DNA from: Symsagittifera roscoffensis
Taxonomy: Eukaryota > Xenacoelomorpha > Acoela > Convolutidae
Reading direction: 5' to 3'
NCBI RefSeq assembly: GCF_963678635.1
Contig: NC_087063.1
Coordinates: 55,519,504-55,583,503 of the forward strand
DNA: 64,000 bases
A model generated the notes under the pieces. The model ran no database searches. It was given only the letters and a program-made list of their open reading frames with translations, and was not told where the DNA came from. Shown in pieces: positions 31,840-44,229 of the stretch. The translations under genes were made by a program, and so were the position numbers. Positions within the stretch are counted from its first letter, which is position 1. Every line of letters starts with the position of its first letter.

Positions 31840-32760
31840 TAGAAGTTTCACAGAAGTATTTGCCACACTTCCAGACAAACCAGTTGTGTAAGTCCATAAA
31901 TTTTATCTCACCGACAGATGAAGAAAGGGAAATCACAAACATCTCTAAAATATTTAAAAACTTATTCCTTTGGGTTGGAAAAAATAAAAAATCAGATGAA
32001 AATTACCCATTTTCATAAACCATTAAAACCCATGGAACTAAAAGGAAGACGAGTTCCCCTCCGTCGACTAAATTCATTTAAAACTGAACTTAACAGATTA
32101 AAAGACAGAGGACACATTAAAAAATTAGAAAACTGAGACGAAGATCATTTTATTAGCCCAATCGTCATTACTTGTAATAAAGACAAATCAATCAAGTTGG
32201 CCCTGGATTCAAAGTTTATTAACAAACAGATATACCAGAATAATTACCAGATGCCGAATTTTCATGAACTGGTAGACAATGTAGCGGCAAAAATAGCAAA
32301 TGATTCCCCTGGAGAAGTGTGGTTTACATATTTAGATTAAAAAAATGCATACAGTCAACTCGCGTTAGACAAGTTTTCCAGCAATCAATGTAAATTTAGT
32401 ATAGTGGGCGGCGATATTACTGGCTTTTACCAATTTTTAACTGGCTTTTACGGTTTAGGCGATAAGCCTAACGAATTTCAAAGAATAATGGACTAAACGA
32501 TAGGTTCTATCCCTTTTACCAACTGCTACTTAGATGATATCTTAATTGCATCCAAAGCAACTTATTTAGACCACAAAAACGTTGTGTTAAAAATTTTATC
32601 AATATTAGACGATGTGTCAAAGTTAAATGGTCAAAGTGTAAGTCCTCTCAAAAAGAAATTCAATAGTTGTGATATAAAATCTCAAACACAGGAATCTCTC
32701 CTTTGCTTGACAAAACGAAAGCAATAAAAGACTGACCTATTCAAAAAAATCTGAAAGAAT
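31840..32760 (+). pseudogene. gypsy reverse transcriptase
   Basis: RT motifs in plus-strand frames: KLALDSKFINKQIYQNNYQM-like block near 32200, then FTYLD followed by an in-frame TAA and KNAYSQLALD (near 32320-32365), GFYGLGDKPNEFQRIMD, and the catalytic NCYLDDILIAS near 32522-32550. Two or more stops disrupt it. Confidence 0.8.
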
Positions 32761-32871
32761 TGAGATCATTTTTTGGATCTAGAAATCAGTACATTAAGTT
32801 CGTTCCGAACTTAACTTCCTTAGGAAGCCCAGTTCGACCTCTGCTAAATAAGAAAATCAGCGGAAATAAGA

Positions 32872-33715
32872 AAATTCCAGCGGAATTCAGACCATACAAA
32901 AGCATTCGAAAAAATCAAACAAGAATTCATCAACCTCGCGGAAAATACCCATTTCGACGTGAAACGTAAAACAAGAGTAAAAACAGACGCTTCGCACAAT
33001 GGGTTGGGGGCTTGCCTCAAACAACTCCACGGGAGTGATTGGAAAACGATTTCTTTTGCTTCACGGTTTTTAAATCCGCATGAGTCAAAATAATCCACAA
33101 ACGAACTCGAATTGTTAGGAGTTGTCTGTGCCGTTGAACACTACAAAAATTACCTTTATGGATCAGATTTTGAAGTAATCACAGATCATAAAGCTTTGCT
33201 TTCAGCCCTGTCAACGAACCACGGAAATAAAACGTACCATAGCAGACTAACATGATGGGTGGATAGATTACTACCTTTTCACTTTACAATTAAACATCTC
33301 GCAGGAAAAGATATGGGTTTCACTGATTTAACTTCAAGAATTCCATCCGAAAAAGCTTTACCTATGTCACATTATGATGAATAATTTGTCGTAGCGAACA
33401 TCAATAAAATTAATAAATCAATCAATCCATCGGAGAAACAAAGAAATACCTGCTCGGCCATTGGTTCAAATTTGGAAATTTCCGGTTGCGCAAAATTAGG
33501 TAATTACCCTATAATGTCAGTATTAAAACTGATCAACTCGATTTTTCCAATTTTTTCATCTAATCACAATAGAACCAAATGTTGTACTTCAAATTGCATT
33601 CCAACGGATTATTCCAACACTAATTCTTTAATTATTTCTATTTTTAGTCCCGCAATTTTTTATTCTCTAATTCTTAATTGTAGATTAATTAATTCATTGT
33701 AGATAAATCGATCTT
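32872..33715 (+). pseudogene. gypsy RNase H segment, copy 1
   Basis: Contains KTDASHNGLGA (first catalytic Asp), STNELELLGV (Glu) and VITDHKALLSAL (Asp) as in Ty3 RNase H, followed by the connection region to about 33450. A TAA replaces a codon before STNELELL. The block is repeated at 33722-34545. Confidence 0.8.
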
Positions 33716-33721
33716 CCAGTT

Positions 33722-34664
33722 GAATTCAGACCATATAAAAGCATTTGAAAAAATCAAACAAGAAATCATCAACCTCACGGGAAAAAAACCATTTCGACGT
33801 GAAACGTAAAACTAGAGTAAAAACAGACGCTTCACACAATGGGTTGGGGGCTTCCCTCAAACAACTCCACGGGAGTGATTGGAAAACGATTTTTTTTGCT
33901 TCACGGTTTTTAAATCCGCATGAGTCAAAATATTCCACAAACGAACTCGAACTGTTAGGAGTTGCCTGGGCCGTTGAACACTATAAAAATTACCTTTATG
34001 GATCAGATTTTGAAGTAATCACAGATCATAAAGCTTTGCTTTCAGCCCTGTCAACGAACCACGGAAATAAAACGTACCATAGCAGACTAACATGATTGGG
34101 GATAGATTACTACTTTTTCACTTTACAATTAAACAGCTCGCAGGAAAAGATGTGGGTGTCACTGATTTAACTTCAAGAATTCCATCCAGAAAAGCTTTAA
34201 CTATGTCACATTCTGATGAACAATTTGTCGTAATGAACATCAAAATTAATAAATCAATCAATCCATCGGAGAAACAAAGAAAGACCTGCTCGGCCATTGG
34301 TTCAAATTTGGAAGTTTCCGGTTACGCAAAATTACGTAACTACCCTATAATGTCAGTATTAAAACTGATCAACTCGATTTTTCCAATTTTTTCATCTAAT
34401 CACAATAAAACCGAATTTTGTACTTCAAATTGCATTCCAACGGATTATTCCAACACTAATTCTTTAATTATTTCAATTTCTAAGCCCGCAATTTTTCATT
34501 TTCTAATTCTTTATTGTAGATTAATTAATTCATCTGTAGATAAGAAAATTGTAGATACTGTTAATAAGGATAATATAAAAAATCGTAATTATTCCCTCTA
34601 TCTCCGGTATTTCAATATCCCTAGACTTCCCTCTATTGAAAGATCACGTGAATCTAGTAAATAA
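33722..34664 (+). pseudogene. gypsy RNase H segment, copy 2 (tandem duplicate)
   Basis: Nearly the same sequence as 32872-33700. Open frame 33745-34095 keeps all RNase H motifs without the internal stop seen in copy 1, and 34092-34664 continues the connection domain towards integrase. The original copy is probably this one, since it leads directly into the integrase region. Confidence 0.8.
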
Positions 34665-35530
34665 ATACCGTGAAAAATTGAAGTTGCCTGAACGTCCCTT
34701 GGATTTAAATACTCTTTTTAATGCCAAGCTTGTAGCTCTCCTAACTGAAGACGACCCTATGTTGAGCCCTATCGTAGAAGCACTTCAAATGGATTATTAT
34801 ACATGGACGATAAACTAGTTTTACCTTTTACCCTGAGAAATGCAAAAAAAATGAAAACTCTCCATGAAACCCATCCTGGTGAATTTGGAATTAAGTATTT
34901 GGCCCAATACATCTGGTGACCCCATAATAACAGGCAAATTTTACTTTCACGGCTTAAACTGCTCAGAATGTACAATGACGGGTAAGAACTTGAAAAGTAT
35001 AATTCCTAATTCGCAAATTAGTGAACTTCTGCCCTACTAGAAGCAAACAAAGAACTCAACCTAGATTTCGCCGGACGTTTAGATTCATATTGGGGGTCAA
35101 ACAAATACATTTTAGTATGCATCGATCGATTTTCAAAAATTCCTTCGGCAAAAATTACGACATCTACCTCTTCAAAAACAGTTATCGAATTTCTTCAAGA
35201 TTACATATTCTTAGACGGTATACCTTATTCAATAAGAGTTGACCATGCATCTTGCTTTACAAGTCAAGATTTTAAATTATTCTGTGACTCAAACAATGTT
35301 AAAATAATATTTTGTACAGTAGGAGACCATCGCTCCAGCGGATTAGTTGAAAAACTTGTACATACGGTAAAAATCAAATTGTTAGCTATGGCTCAAGAAA
35401 CACAAAAAATTATATTACAAAACGCCGTATAAAAAATTATCTGGAACCTACGATCCTCTTACCAATCAAAAATCAAATGCTCCTCCTTTGAAATTCATTT
35501 TAATAGAAAACCAAACACAATTTGGAAACA
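34636..35530 (+). pseudogene. gypsy integrase
   Basis: Zinc-binding part with LHETHPGEFGIKYL near 34860-34905. Core near 35050-35390 in shifting frames: NLDFAGRLDSYW (Asp 1), ILVCIDRFSK, IRVDHASCFTSQDF (Asp 2), SSGLVEKLVHTVK (Glu). All three catalytic residues remain, but the frame breaks more than once. Confidence 0.8.
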
Positions 35531-36957
35531 ACTTGCTCCAGTAAACCATCCTTTGGAATTTTAGACAAAGGGAAATCTATAATATCTAAGGAAAGAGTGA
35601 AGGATTGGAATGCCGACGACAGAGTCGAAGACGGTTACAAGGACACCTTGATTCCCAAGAAAAACCAACCATCAACAGAGGCGGGTTACGACACAGATTA
35701 TGCCTCCACCTCGAAAACTACCACTACTAGATTACCACTTCAGAATCCGTTTAAGGTAAATTCCTGCGGAAAACGAATGGAAGCATCATCGGAGACCCAT
35801 TTTATAGAGAACTGAAGAAAAAGATTAAAAATTTGTCTACTTCAGCAGTAGAATTATCCGACGGAAAAATAATTCGAAAATCGGATATCGCTATCCCTAA
35901 ATCAAACTCGGCTAACAATAGATCTTTTAAAGGCAACTTTTTATTCCCTTATTTTTCTAATCCTAATGTTGAAATAGGTCAGATGAGCGAAAATTCAAGA
36001 CGACAAACCAAACCCCGAAAGCCACAACCCAGGACCCGACATCAGATCGAACTAGGATCATATGACAACATGGCAAGGACACGTGTGTCGAAGCCTTCTT
36101 CAAAAACTACTCGGAGACAACCACCCCGGTCCAAGAAGACAACAACTCCTCCAGGTTACTTCGCTTCGGACGAATCTATGTTCATTCCCTCGGATATTTC
36201 GGATACTAGTGACTGGGAATGGATAGCGGGAGGTTCCCATGTAGAGACCTAGCCAAGGAACGATTTATTTCTGACTCAGTAAAAACTCCCAAATTTCCCA
36301 AATCAGGACGGGAACAATCGTAATCTTTGGGCATCCAATAGTAACATTAAAGTTGAGATTTTAGAGGACATCACTATTCCAGACGTCGATCAACTAATCC
36401 AGTGCCCAATAGGCATCATTCCGGCGGAGACAAAATCTACACCGCAAGGTCAAAAGTAATCCACTCCGGCCAAGCCCTCCACGACGCTAAGAAATTTGAC
36501 TTCTCCGATGGAGGAAGATACCACGACGAACTGACCTGTTTACGAAATAGTGGATTTATCCGATGAGGCTATTTCTGCAACCAAACCCCCAACCAAATCC
36601 GGTATTGTTTCTCCTATTATTGGCCGGTCTAGTAGAAATGTAGGTCCACCAAAGTTCTGTGGTAGAAGATTCTTCATAGATGTTGTAGATTTACCCCAAG
36701 CGACCTCTGGGTCGGCATCAAACCCGATCATTCTTGAAAAGTGCGGTATCGATAAACGGGACTGTATCAACAGTAAAATTCCTTTGGAAGTCGTGACGAT
36801 TGAATCTGAATCCTCCTCACCCGAACAAACCTCTTCCTCATCAACAGAAGAATCCCTAAGAATGGCGATTGATAACTTCGAAGAACAATCAGAGCTTGAT
36901 AGTGAACTTTTTAATACAGAACTAAAAAACTTTTTAAACTGTTATCGAAACTGTAAA
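35522..36957 (+). pseudogene. gypsy post-integrase tail, basic then acidic Ser-rich
   Basis: Open pieces 35522-35815, 35833-36252 and 36550-36960. The middle piece is Arg/Lys/Pro-rich (SRRQTKPRKPQPRTRHQ), the last is acidic and Ser-rich (ESESSSPEQTSSSSTEES). No membrane segment, so not an envelope. A long polyprotein C-terminal extension is the simplest reading; function unknown. Confidence 0.5.
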
Positions 36958-37453
36958 TGATAATGCTCGGTTTATATTTTGCTTTGGTGCTATTTCATTT
37001 TCGCCTCTCTTTCAGACCTAAACTCATACCATTTAACTCGCCACCTTAACTTCAGAATTCATAGTTGCGGAATTCATTATTCAGCACAATAATCCTTCGG
37101 ATTAGTTAAATCGTATTTACCTTATGTCGATTTACACCTCTCCGAGTGCAGTTAATTGTTTTGCCATACCATTCATACACCAACTCGTGCTAACAAAAAC
37201 CTCAGATGGTTGATTTTTCTTTATCTTTTCTCTCGGACCATATCCGCCGGATATTGGACATTAAACTTTTAGGTAACAAGTTCGCAATACCCTTAAGTTC
37301 TATTAATCGTATTGTAACCAGCTTAGTTAGTTTAGTTTCAGTACACCATCGGTGTCGTAAATTAAATTTTATTTCCCTAAAAGGGGGAGAAAGGACGCAG
37401 TTAGTTAGTAATTAGTTAGTTGTACAATTTAAATTCTTTCCTGCTTAGAGGAA

Positions 37454-37668
37454 TGATGTGATTCTCAGTTTATTTTGCACTTACTGCAACTATTACGTAA
37501 TCTGCTAACAGGTCACTTACTTATGACCTTCACTTTGCCATTCTCTCCGGCGGAGAGAATGCTCTCTTCACTGTTTAATGTTTTAACTTTAGACTAATTC
37601 ACTTTTAATCTTCTATTTATTTTAATTGTATAAAGTAGGTTTAGCTACAACAAAGTAACATTTTATTA
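37454..37668 (+). repeat. gypsy 3' LTR
   Basis: 215 bp matching 30139-30354, followed by ACTCC. Final CA is mutated to TA. Confidence 0.86.
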
Positions 37669-37673
37669 ACTCC

Positions 37674-38229
37674 GTCAATAACTTTTGAAAACTCTGGAAT
37701 AGGTAATGAAAAACAAGCCAATTTGTTGCGAGGTACCTCTATTCATGCAGAACTACTAGTGTGTTCGTTAACTCGAGTTTTCGATATTTTTGAAGCGTAG
37801 AATTGCTACCATCCACGGATTTAAAACTGATCAAGTATAATGCCTTCAACTTCCTTAAATCTCCCTTTTAATTATTGATATCCAATTTCTTGTCTTTGTA
37901 CGTCGCCTAGACAGTCTAGTAATTGAAACTTCATCTAGAACATCTCGAGAGACAGTTTCGACTACTGTTCCGCGATTCTAAATAAAACAAAAGGGGAGTG
38001 GCTATAATGGAATAGATGACACAGTCAATAAATCAAATCAGTAATTCCGTTCCACTGATGTTCCGACACAGTCTGGGGATGTAAGACATTACCCAAACCC
38101 CTTTACCCCCCCCCCCCCCATCACCTCCTCTCCCCCTCCCTCAATAGACTTATTGTGGATCTTATGTACTACACTTCGGGATGCGCTTATTTATATATAG
38201 ACTGTTTCGTAGTAGTGTAAATAACTTAC
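37674..38229. other. intron 2 of the receptor gene, no gene
   Basis: No coding signal. A poly-C run of about 15 with C-rich flank lies at 38103-38150, about 80-120 bases from exon 2. Confidence 0.5.
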
Positions 38230-38297
38230 CATGTCTGATTCGGAAAGTGGACCAATTTGGTAGATGTGCAGACCAAACAGCACCAAGTCCGTCTCGC
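38230..38297 (-). CDS. Cys-loop ligand-gated ion channel, exon 2
   Basis: 68 nt between an acceptor (CAATATTTAG, ending 38298) and a consensus donor GTAAGT (38229-38224). After two bases finishing the exon 1 codon (giving Gly) it encodes 22 residues, LVLFGLHIYQIGPLSESDM at the end, matching the first beta strands of the ligand-binding domain (the VxxxIYIxxIGSIxExDM pattern). It ends in a complete ATG, phase 0, and exon 3 begins SMTLDIYLR, so the join reproduces the family sequence without gap. Confidence 0.86.
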
Positions 38298-40400
38298 CTA
38301 AATATTGAAAAATGGAATTACATATCATTTATATCTTTGCAGAGTTAATTCAAGAAATTATTAAAAGGATTTGCCTAACTGATATGATTAGTGATCTAGT
38401 TGTTCCGACTTCCGATGAACACTAAATATTTATGCTTGTGCCTGTTTTTTTATTTAGTTCCGACATTTTTCTTACTGTTTTTACTGGCTGTTTTTTTTTT
38501 GACTGTTTTTTGTTCGGTATCGTCAGTTTTTTTATTCAGTTTCGATTTTTAACTATTCAATTTCAACGGAAAATAACCTCTGATTGTTTCACTAAAAATA
38601 TTACCTGTGATAATTTTTACTCAAGCTACGGAAGTTTGAAAATAGACAAATTTGTAAGTTTTGGATATATTTGCGCGATATATTGCGTGTTCCTATGACG
38701 CGCGGGAGCAGCGGATTGAAAAGTTGTAAATTGTAATGAGGCAAAGGTTTTTTATTTAAGATACGAGACGCTAAAAAAAATCCTTCATAGTTCACAGACG
38801 CTTTTTGAAGAATGAATTGAAAAATAAAAAGATTTTTTAAAATTATTTCGTCAATTTATCAATCAAAAACATTTTTATTAACCTTAAATTGTATTCGGAA
38901 AATTCAGGTCTTCGCTATCAATCCCCTGCCATGATAACAATAGTATGTCAGGGCGAGCTCTCACGTGACCTAGCCTCTGGCCTACCACAGTCTGACCAGC
39001 TGCAATAGTGGTGCCACGTGAAAATTCTTGGCCCAAAAAAGTGCCCATGAGGTGCAAGAAAAGCTTCGCTCATCAATATAACTCAACCTGGAAAGTGAGG
39101 ATATATTACAAAATGGCTATGCTTAGACAGCCCTGATAACCTTCCGTAGATCCTCAGCGATTAGTAAATCATCAATTATTGTTCTTCAACTCCTGTTTAA
39201 TTTTATGACGGGTTAGTCAAATCCCTTGATTTTTGTTTGACAGCTATAAAATGTCTTGTTTTCTAAGATTTGCAATCCGACTAGAACCTTCAAAAACACC
39301 ACATAAGTATCCTGAGAAACTAGAGACAAAACAAAAAATTAGAAAACATGTTCATATAATTCAACGGTGGACATTGGTTGCAACATATCTTTAACGCATG
39401 ATGTATTGACAATCTTAAGCAGCAAAAACTAGTTTTAGAGTTCACGATGAACTACGTTAGACTGAAACGTTTAACGGCTACTTTTTAATTAGCTACAAAT
39501 CTTTTCACAGGGCTTTAAGGGCTGTAACCTATTCATTCATGGTTTCGGACTTTCAAGCTGAATGCGCAGCTGATTCAGATTTGAACAGCAACCAATTTAA
39601 GACATTTCATTTTTGTCACTTTGCTACATTTTTGCAATTGCATCCATACTTTACAAAAGAATAGTCACGAGGATAAAAAATTTCAATCGACAGGACAGGA
39701 AAAAAGAATTGTTGGCGTTTTGAGAGCCCCGTAAATTATTTTTCAGATTTTTATCGCGCTGTTTAGTTAATTAGCGAAGATTTCATTTTACGAGCCTCTG
39801 CCGTTTTTAGATTGAATTCAAGATTAATCTCTGAATTGAACAAGAGAGGAGAGCAAAAGAATTAAATGAAAAAGCAAAAACTCGGTCCTTCGTTGCGAAT
39901 TCTGATAACAAATTTGTTTTAACAATCGATGTTTTTTTTTACTGAGATCCGTTCGATGAAAAGTAAGGTGAATAAAAAAATCTTCCTAGTTTTTTCTGAA
40001 ACTTTTTGATCGATTGGCCATTACGAAGATTTACCTTGAACTGGGCCCTGTTAAATATATTTATGAAAGATAATGCTAAGCTGAAAGAAAGTGATGGTAT
40101 TAGCTAAATTTACCTAAGCATTTGATATAATTGATGAACGAAACTCATGTCGGCAATAAAATAGTCGGAACAGCAACAAGTTCAACCAGTTTTTAAACCG
40201 AAATACAATTTCAAGAAAATGTTTTAGGAATTGAAATAACGACTGAAAAAGTTTTCATATGATACAATACTCAATAGCGTAAAGAACTCTCGAGGTAACT
40301 GAAAGCTTGGTGGGAAAATGAGAAAATTCGAAAACAACATGTTCACGGAATGCTCCGACCAATAATAAAAAAAATCGAACATTAGCAGGAAGTAGCGAAT
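38298..40400. other. intron 1 of the receptor gene, no gene recognised
   Basis: No convincing exon, RNA or transposon. Open frames here are short and of biased composition. Confidence 0.45.
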
Positions 40401-41800
40401 CTGAGCTACAGTGATGGAATATTTGACTGGGCTATAATCATTCAAAACCAAATATGCCTCAGTATTCTTAGGCCTATTTTGGCATTGCACTTGCTGATCC
40501 ACTGTTAGGGCAGCTCTTTTTCGTCAGTTGTCTATTGATATATGTTGATGATTCCGCTAAATTGCAGTCAGATGAACTAAGCTCTCGAAGCTGTCGTCGA
40601 AGAAGCAAAAATGATCCTCTGTCACACATCCAGATTTCCGCTTCACCTATTTTCTCGGAAAACAAAGGGCTTCAGTCAACTATTGAATCAGCCAGAGGAA
40701 CAGGCCTTATTGTTTTGACGTCTCTTCTCAATGAAGTTGTCATCAACCAAATCAACAAAAAAAATCGTATTTTCAGCAGGAACAAGCAGAATTAGTTCCA
40801 TCAATGTGCCACTCGGTTGATATCCACTGGTTCTGCAACGGTTCACTGCCAACCAAGAAGTCGTGTGGAATAATTTTGTTCAATGAACGACACGCTCTTT
40901 GCTTGCACCAGTCGTATTGTCTCTGCAACTATGAACAATTAGTATTGTTTTTCGTCTTAGCCAATTAATTTGCATCCTTTGCCTTGTTGATAATTTTCCC
41001 ATCGACTGGCATCAAAAATTACGCCCAGGCATCCAAACACGCACAAGTCCAAACTAACTTATAATGATAAATCAAAAAGTAGTTTCTTAGTGAAGTGCGC
41101 TGCTGTTTGTTAAATGCAGGCCCAACTCGAAGGCACTCACGATTGTTAACATGCCAATGCAATCATAACAATTTTGGAAGTGTTCTCTCGGCCAGTAGAC
41201 ATCGGGTTGTTTTGGTGATCTCTCTGTTGTGAAGTTCAGCACTACCATTATGTTGAGGTGTGATGAGCGCACCCCATGTTTGCTCGCAGTTTTTAATAGT
41301 CGCTGCATACCACTGAAGACCAGTTCCCGACAGCTAAGGCCCTGATGTCAGTCTTTTTTGCACGGTTTCTTCATGCCTTCTCGCAGAACACTTGCTTGCT
41401 ATCTGTAAGAGTTTATGATACAGCCTGCTGGTTATGGTGCTCTAGTCACTGTTGCCAGCATGAATAGCCGCCTTCTTTGTTCTTGACGCTAGGGTAATCG
41501 GATATCGTTTGATTCTTATTTTTCTAAGAAAATCTTGCGATGCTGTCGCGTAGATATATAGATATATGAGCACCACCCTTTGTAAGAAGATGAGAAGCAT
41601 AGGTAGCAAAACTGACGTTGGAACTTCTAGTCAACCCTGAGCATAAATTAAGTTCGTCCTGTAGTCCAGTACAAACTGCCAGTAGTGTTCCCAATGATGA
41701 CACCTCCATTCAGCAGGCTTGCTACACAGCACCTGACGAAAATTTCTCCTTCCAGATTGCCGTAACATAATATAATACCTATTTGCGTTTTGAGTTTTGC
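40400..41800 (-). pseudogene. Ty1/copia-like pol remnant
   Basis: On the minus strand near 41290-41160 the reading CEQTWGALITPQHNGSAEL followed by HNREITKTTRCLL resembles copia integrase (TPQxNGxAER...NRT...R). About 130 bases further, DLCVFGCLGVIF then KGCKLIG and VQAKSVSFIE match the linker motifs FGC, K..FLGY and R.V.F.E between integrase and RT. Frames are broken; no LTR or RT core was identified. It lies in receptor intron 1. Confidence 0.5.
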
Positions 41801-42239
41801 CACTGAATTACAGATTTTTTGCGAGCCTATGCCTCGAGCACTGCCAGAACACTATTTGACGACGCACGCATCGCTTGAACTAGCCTCCAGGGCCTCGTCC
41901 CACTGTATAGCCGTCTGTATCTTTCGTACATTAATGTAATTTTGTTGAGGGGTAGAGAAAAATGTGACCAGACGGTGTTTTGTTATTTTCATTTGGCTGG
42001 ATCAGCTTGGCTTACTGCTGCGTGTTGTACTTAGAGGCAAACATCTGTTCAGCATTTGGAGTCTCGGGTAGAGTAAGCGCAGACCCTATCAGATGAAGTC
42101 AAGATTGACTATCACTATCCTGTCCTGGCCCTTTGTAATTATCAGCGCCACACTCTCAAAGACAAAGCTAGAGAATTGTTTAATAATTCACTGTAACTAG
42201 CGTGTAACGCACCTCTGGTGCTTCGAATTTATGACAGTC
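41801..42239. other. intronic DNA, no gene
   Basis: No feature recognised between the copia remnant and the satellite. Confidence 0.4.
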
Positions 42240-42269
42240 ATAAAAAACGGTATATATTGAAAATAAAAT

Positions 42270-43760
42270 TTGCATCCTTTGAGTGTACTCTGACAGCACC
42301 CAATTACAGGGTTGGCAATTTCAAATTTTAGAAAGTGATTCAACTTTTTTAAATTCAAATTTTGAAAAACCATACAACTTTGTGATTTTTTTAATCAAAA
42401 TATGTTCAAAATTTTTAGAATTACAGAAAAACCTCACATCTCGGAATTTAAAAGCAATTGAGCAGTCGAATTTAGACGCAAGATTTGTAATTTCTGAGGG
42501 TACTGACAGTAGTCAACTAAAGGGTCGGGAAGTTCGGATTTTGAAAAAATTCAAATTGAAGTTATCTGATTATTTTTTTGAAAAAACCAAGAAAAATACC
42601 ATCTCTCGAAAACCCCTGAGACTACTCTGACAGCCCCCAACTTCAGGGTTAAGTATTTGGTTTTTTATCAAAATATGGTGGGGGAAGACCTGAGCCATGC
42701 ATAAACGTGCGTTTCACTGCCTGAGACAGGAATTCCTCAAACTTTGAAAAATTAAATTTAGGTTTTCTGAATTTTTTTTGACAAAATTCATTTAAATGTT
42801 GTATATCTCGAAAACTACGACAATTTAGCCCAAATTTAGGGAAAAACTCGCTAGGTGTGCCCTGATAAAGCCTCACTACAGAGATGGGAACTTAAGAAAA
42901 TTTTTAAATCCAAGTTCTTTGAACAATTAAAAAAAACTACAATCTCAGAAAACCACATCTCAGAAATTGAAAAAAAAACTACAAAAAAACTACAATCTCA
43001 GAAAACCACAACTCAGAAACTGAAAGCATTAGAGCAGTCTTTTTGAAACGCAAAAACTGCAACATGAAACTCTCGAGAGTACCCTTACACTACCCAACTA
43101 CAAGTTTGAGAATTTCAAATCTTTTGAATTTTTCGAAATCCGAGTTTTCTCAAAAATTTAAAAGAATTCATAAAACACGTCATATCTCGAAAACTACAAC
43201 AATTTGAGCAGTCATGTTTGAAGGCATGATAGGCAATCTCAGAGACCCAGAGAGTCCTCTGACAGCTCCAACAGCAGAAAATTCAAATTTTGAAGAAAAA
43301 AATTAAAATTAAATTTTCTGAAATAATTTTAAAAAATCACAGAAAACGTCATATCTCAATAAGTACCAGGATTTGAGCAGTCATATTCAGACGCAAGAAT
43401 ATTCGCTACCGCTGAAAGTAACTCCGGAGTTTTCAACTACAGCATTGATATCTTTAAAGTTTTTGATTTTTTTATTAAATTTTAGTTTTTTTTGAGAAGT
43501 CACAAAAAAATCACAAAAAACGTCATATCTCGAAAACTAGAATAATTTCAGAAGTGAAATTTGGAGGCAAGATTCGCAACCCCCTCAGAGTACCCTGGCA
43601 ACAACCAAATATAGGGTTGAGAGTTTCAAACTTTGCGAAAATTTTCAAAGTTATGTTTTCTAGAAATCTTGTAAACTAAAAAGATTTGTCTTCTCGCATA
43701 GGGAGACCAAAATTTCAATACCTGGTGAAGCCCTGATAGCATCCAAATAATGGATTGCTA
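42270..43760. repeat. diverged satellite array, about 165-205 bp period
   Basis: The phrase TCATATCTCGAAAACTAC followed by ATTTGAGCAGTC and, later, CTGACAGC(A/C)CCCAACTACAGGG recurs at about 42434, 42598, 42798, 43004, 43181, 43350 and 43523, spaced 164-206 bases. Monomers are quite diverged. No gene; open frames in it are repeat-derived. Confidence 0.75.
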
Positions 43761-44229
43761 ATTTCAAACTTGGTGAAATAAAACTGAATTCAAACTGGAA
43801 AACTGAAAAATCTCAACTATTGCAATATGCGATTTAAGTTAAACGTTAATAAATTCTTTTGTAAAACATGCAAAAATAATACGTTGAGAAAGCTTAAACA
43901 AGGCGAGACAAGGAGGGCCACATTTAAATATACAATAGATTCCTTCCTTAGGGCTAGCTAAAAGCTAGAAATGTTAACAGAAATGGAAAAACAAACGTTA
44001 CAGAAACCTGGGCGTGTCATTCAAAAACATTCGCAATTAGAGCAAGTTGGGCTTAAAGAGTGAGATTTCTGAATGAGGTGATCTAAAAAAGTTTAAAAGA
44101 AAAATACAAAAGATTCTTGCAATTTTTTTTGATTTTATTCATTGTTTCTTGTAGTTTTGTCTGAATTGTTTTTGTGAAGAAATTCATCTAGATGTTTTTT
44201 GTTTTTTATCCATTGTTGTAAGATAAATT
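43761..44229. other. intronic DNA, no gene
   Basis: Nothing recognised. It leads into the SGNH-like ORF and Penelope-like element. Confidence 0.4.

Larger units (their letters stand above)
30139..37668 (+). mobile_element. Ty3/gypsy LTR retrotransposon, full length, decayed
   Basis: LTRs of 216 and 215 bp (30139-30354 and 37454-37668) begin TGATGT; the 5' copy ends ATCA, the 3' copy ATTA. Target duplications are ACTCC. Primer site TGGCGTAGTCA starts at 30355 right after the 5' LTR; AGAGGAA abuts the 3' LTR, and a second purine run AAAAGGGGGAGAAAGG lies near 37378. Order on the plus strand is gag, zinc knuckles, protease, RT, RNase H (duplicated), integrase, then an acidic Ser-rich tail. Many stops. 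LTRs are roughly 92% identical by eye, older than the BEL element. It sits in intron 2 of the receptor gene, opposite strand. Confidence 0.9.

Noticed and set aside
33472-33702. Possible envelope-like frame between RNase H copies
   Set aside because: It is the connection segment of the duplicated RNase H block, also present after copy 2.
40535-40795. YVDD on the plus strand, at first read as an RT catalytic motif
   Set aside because: No other RT motif around it in that orientation; the recognisable copia motifs nearby are on the minus strand.
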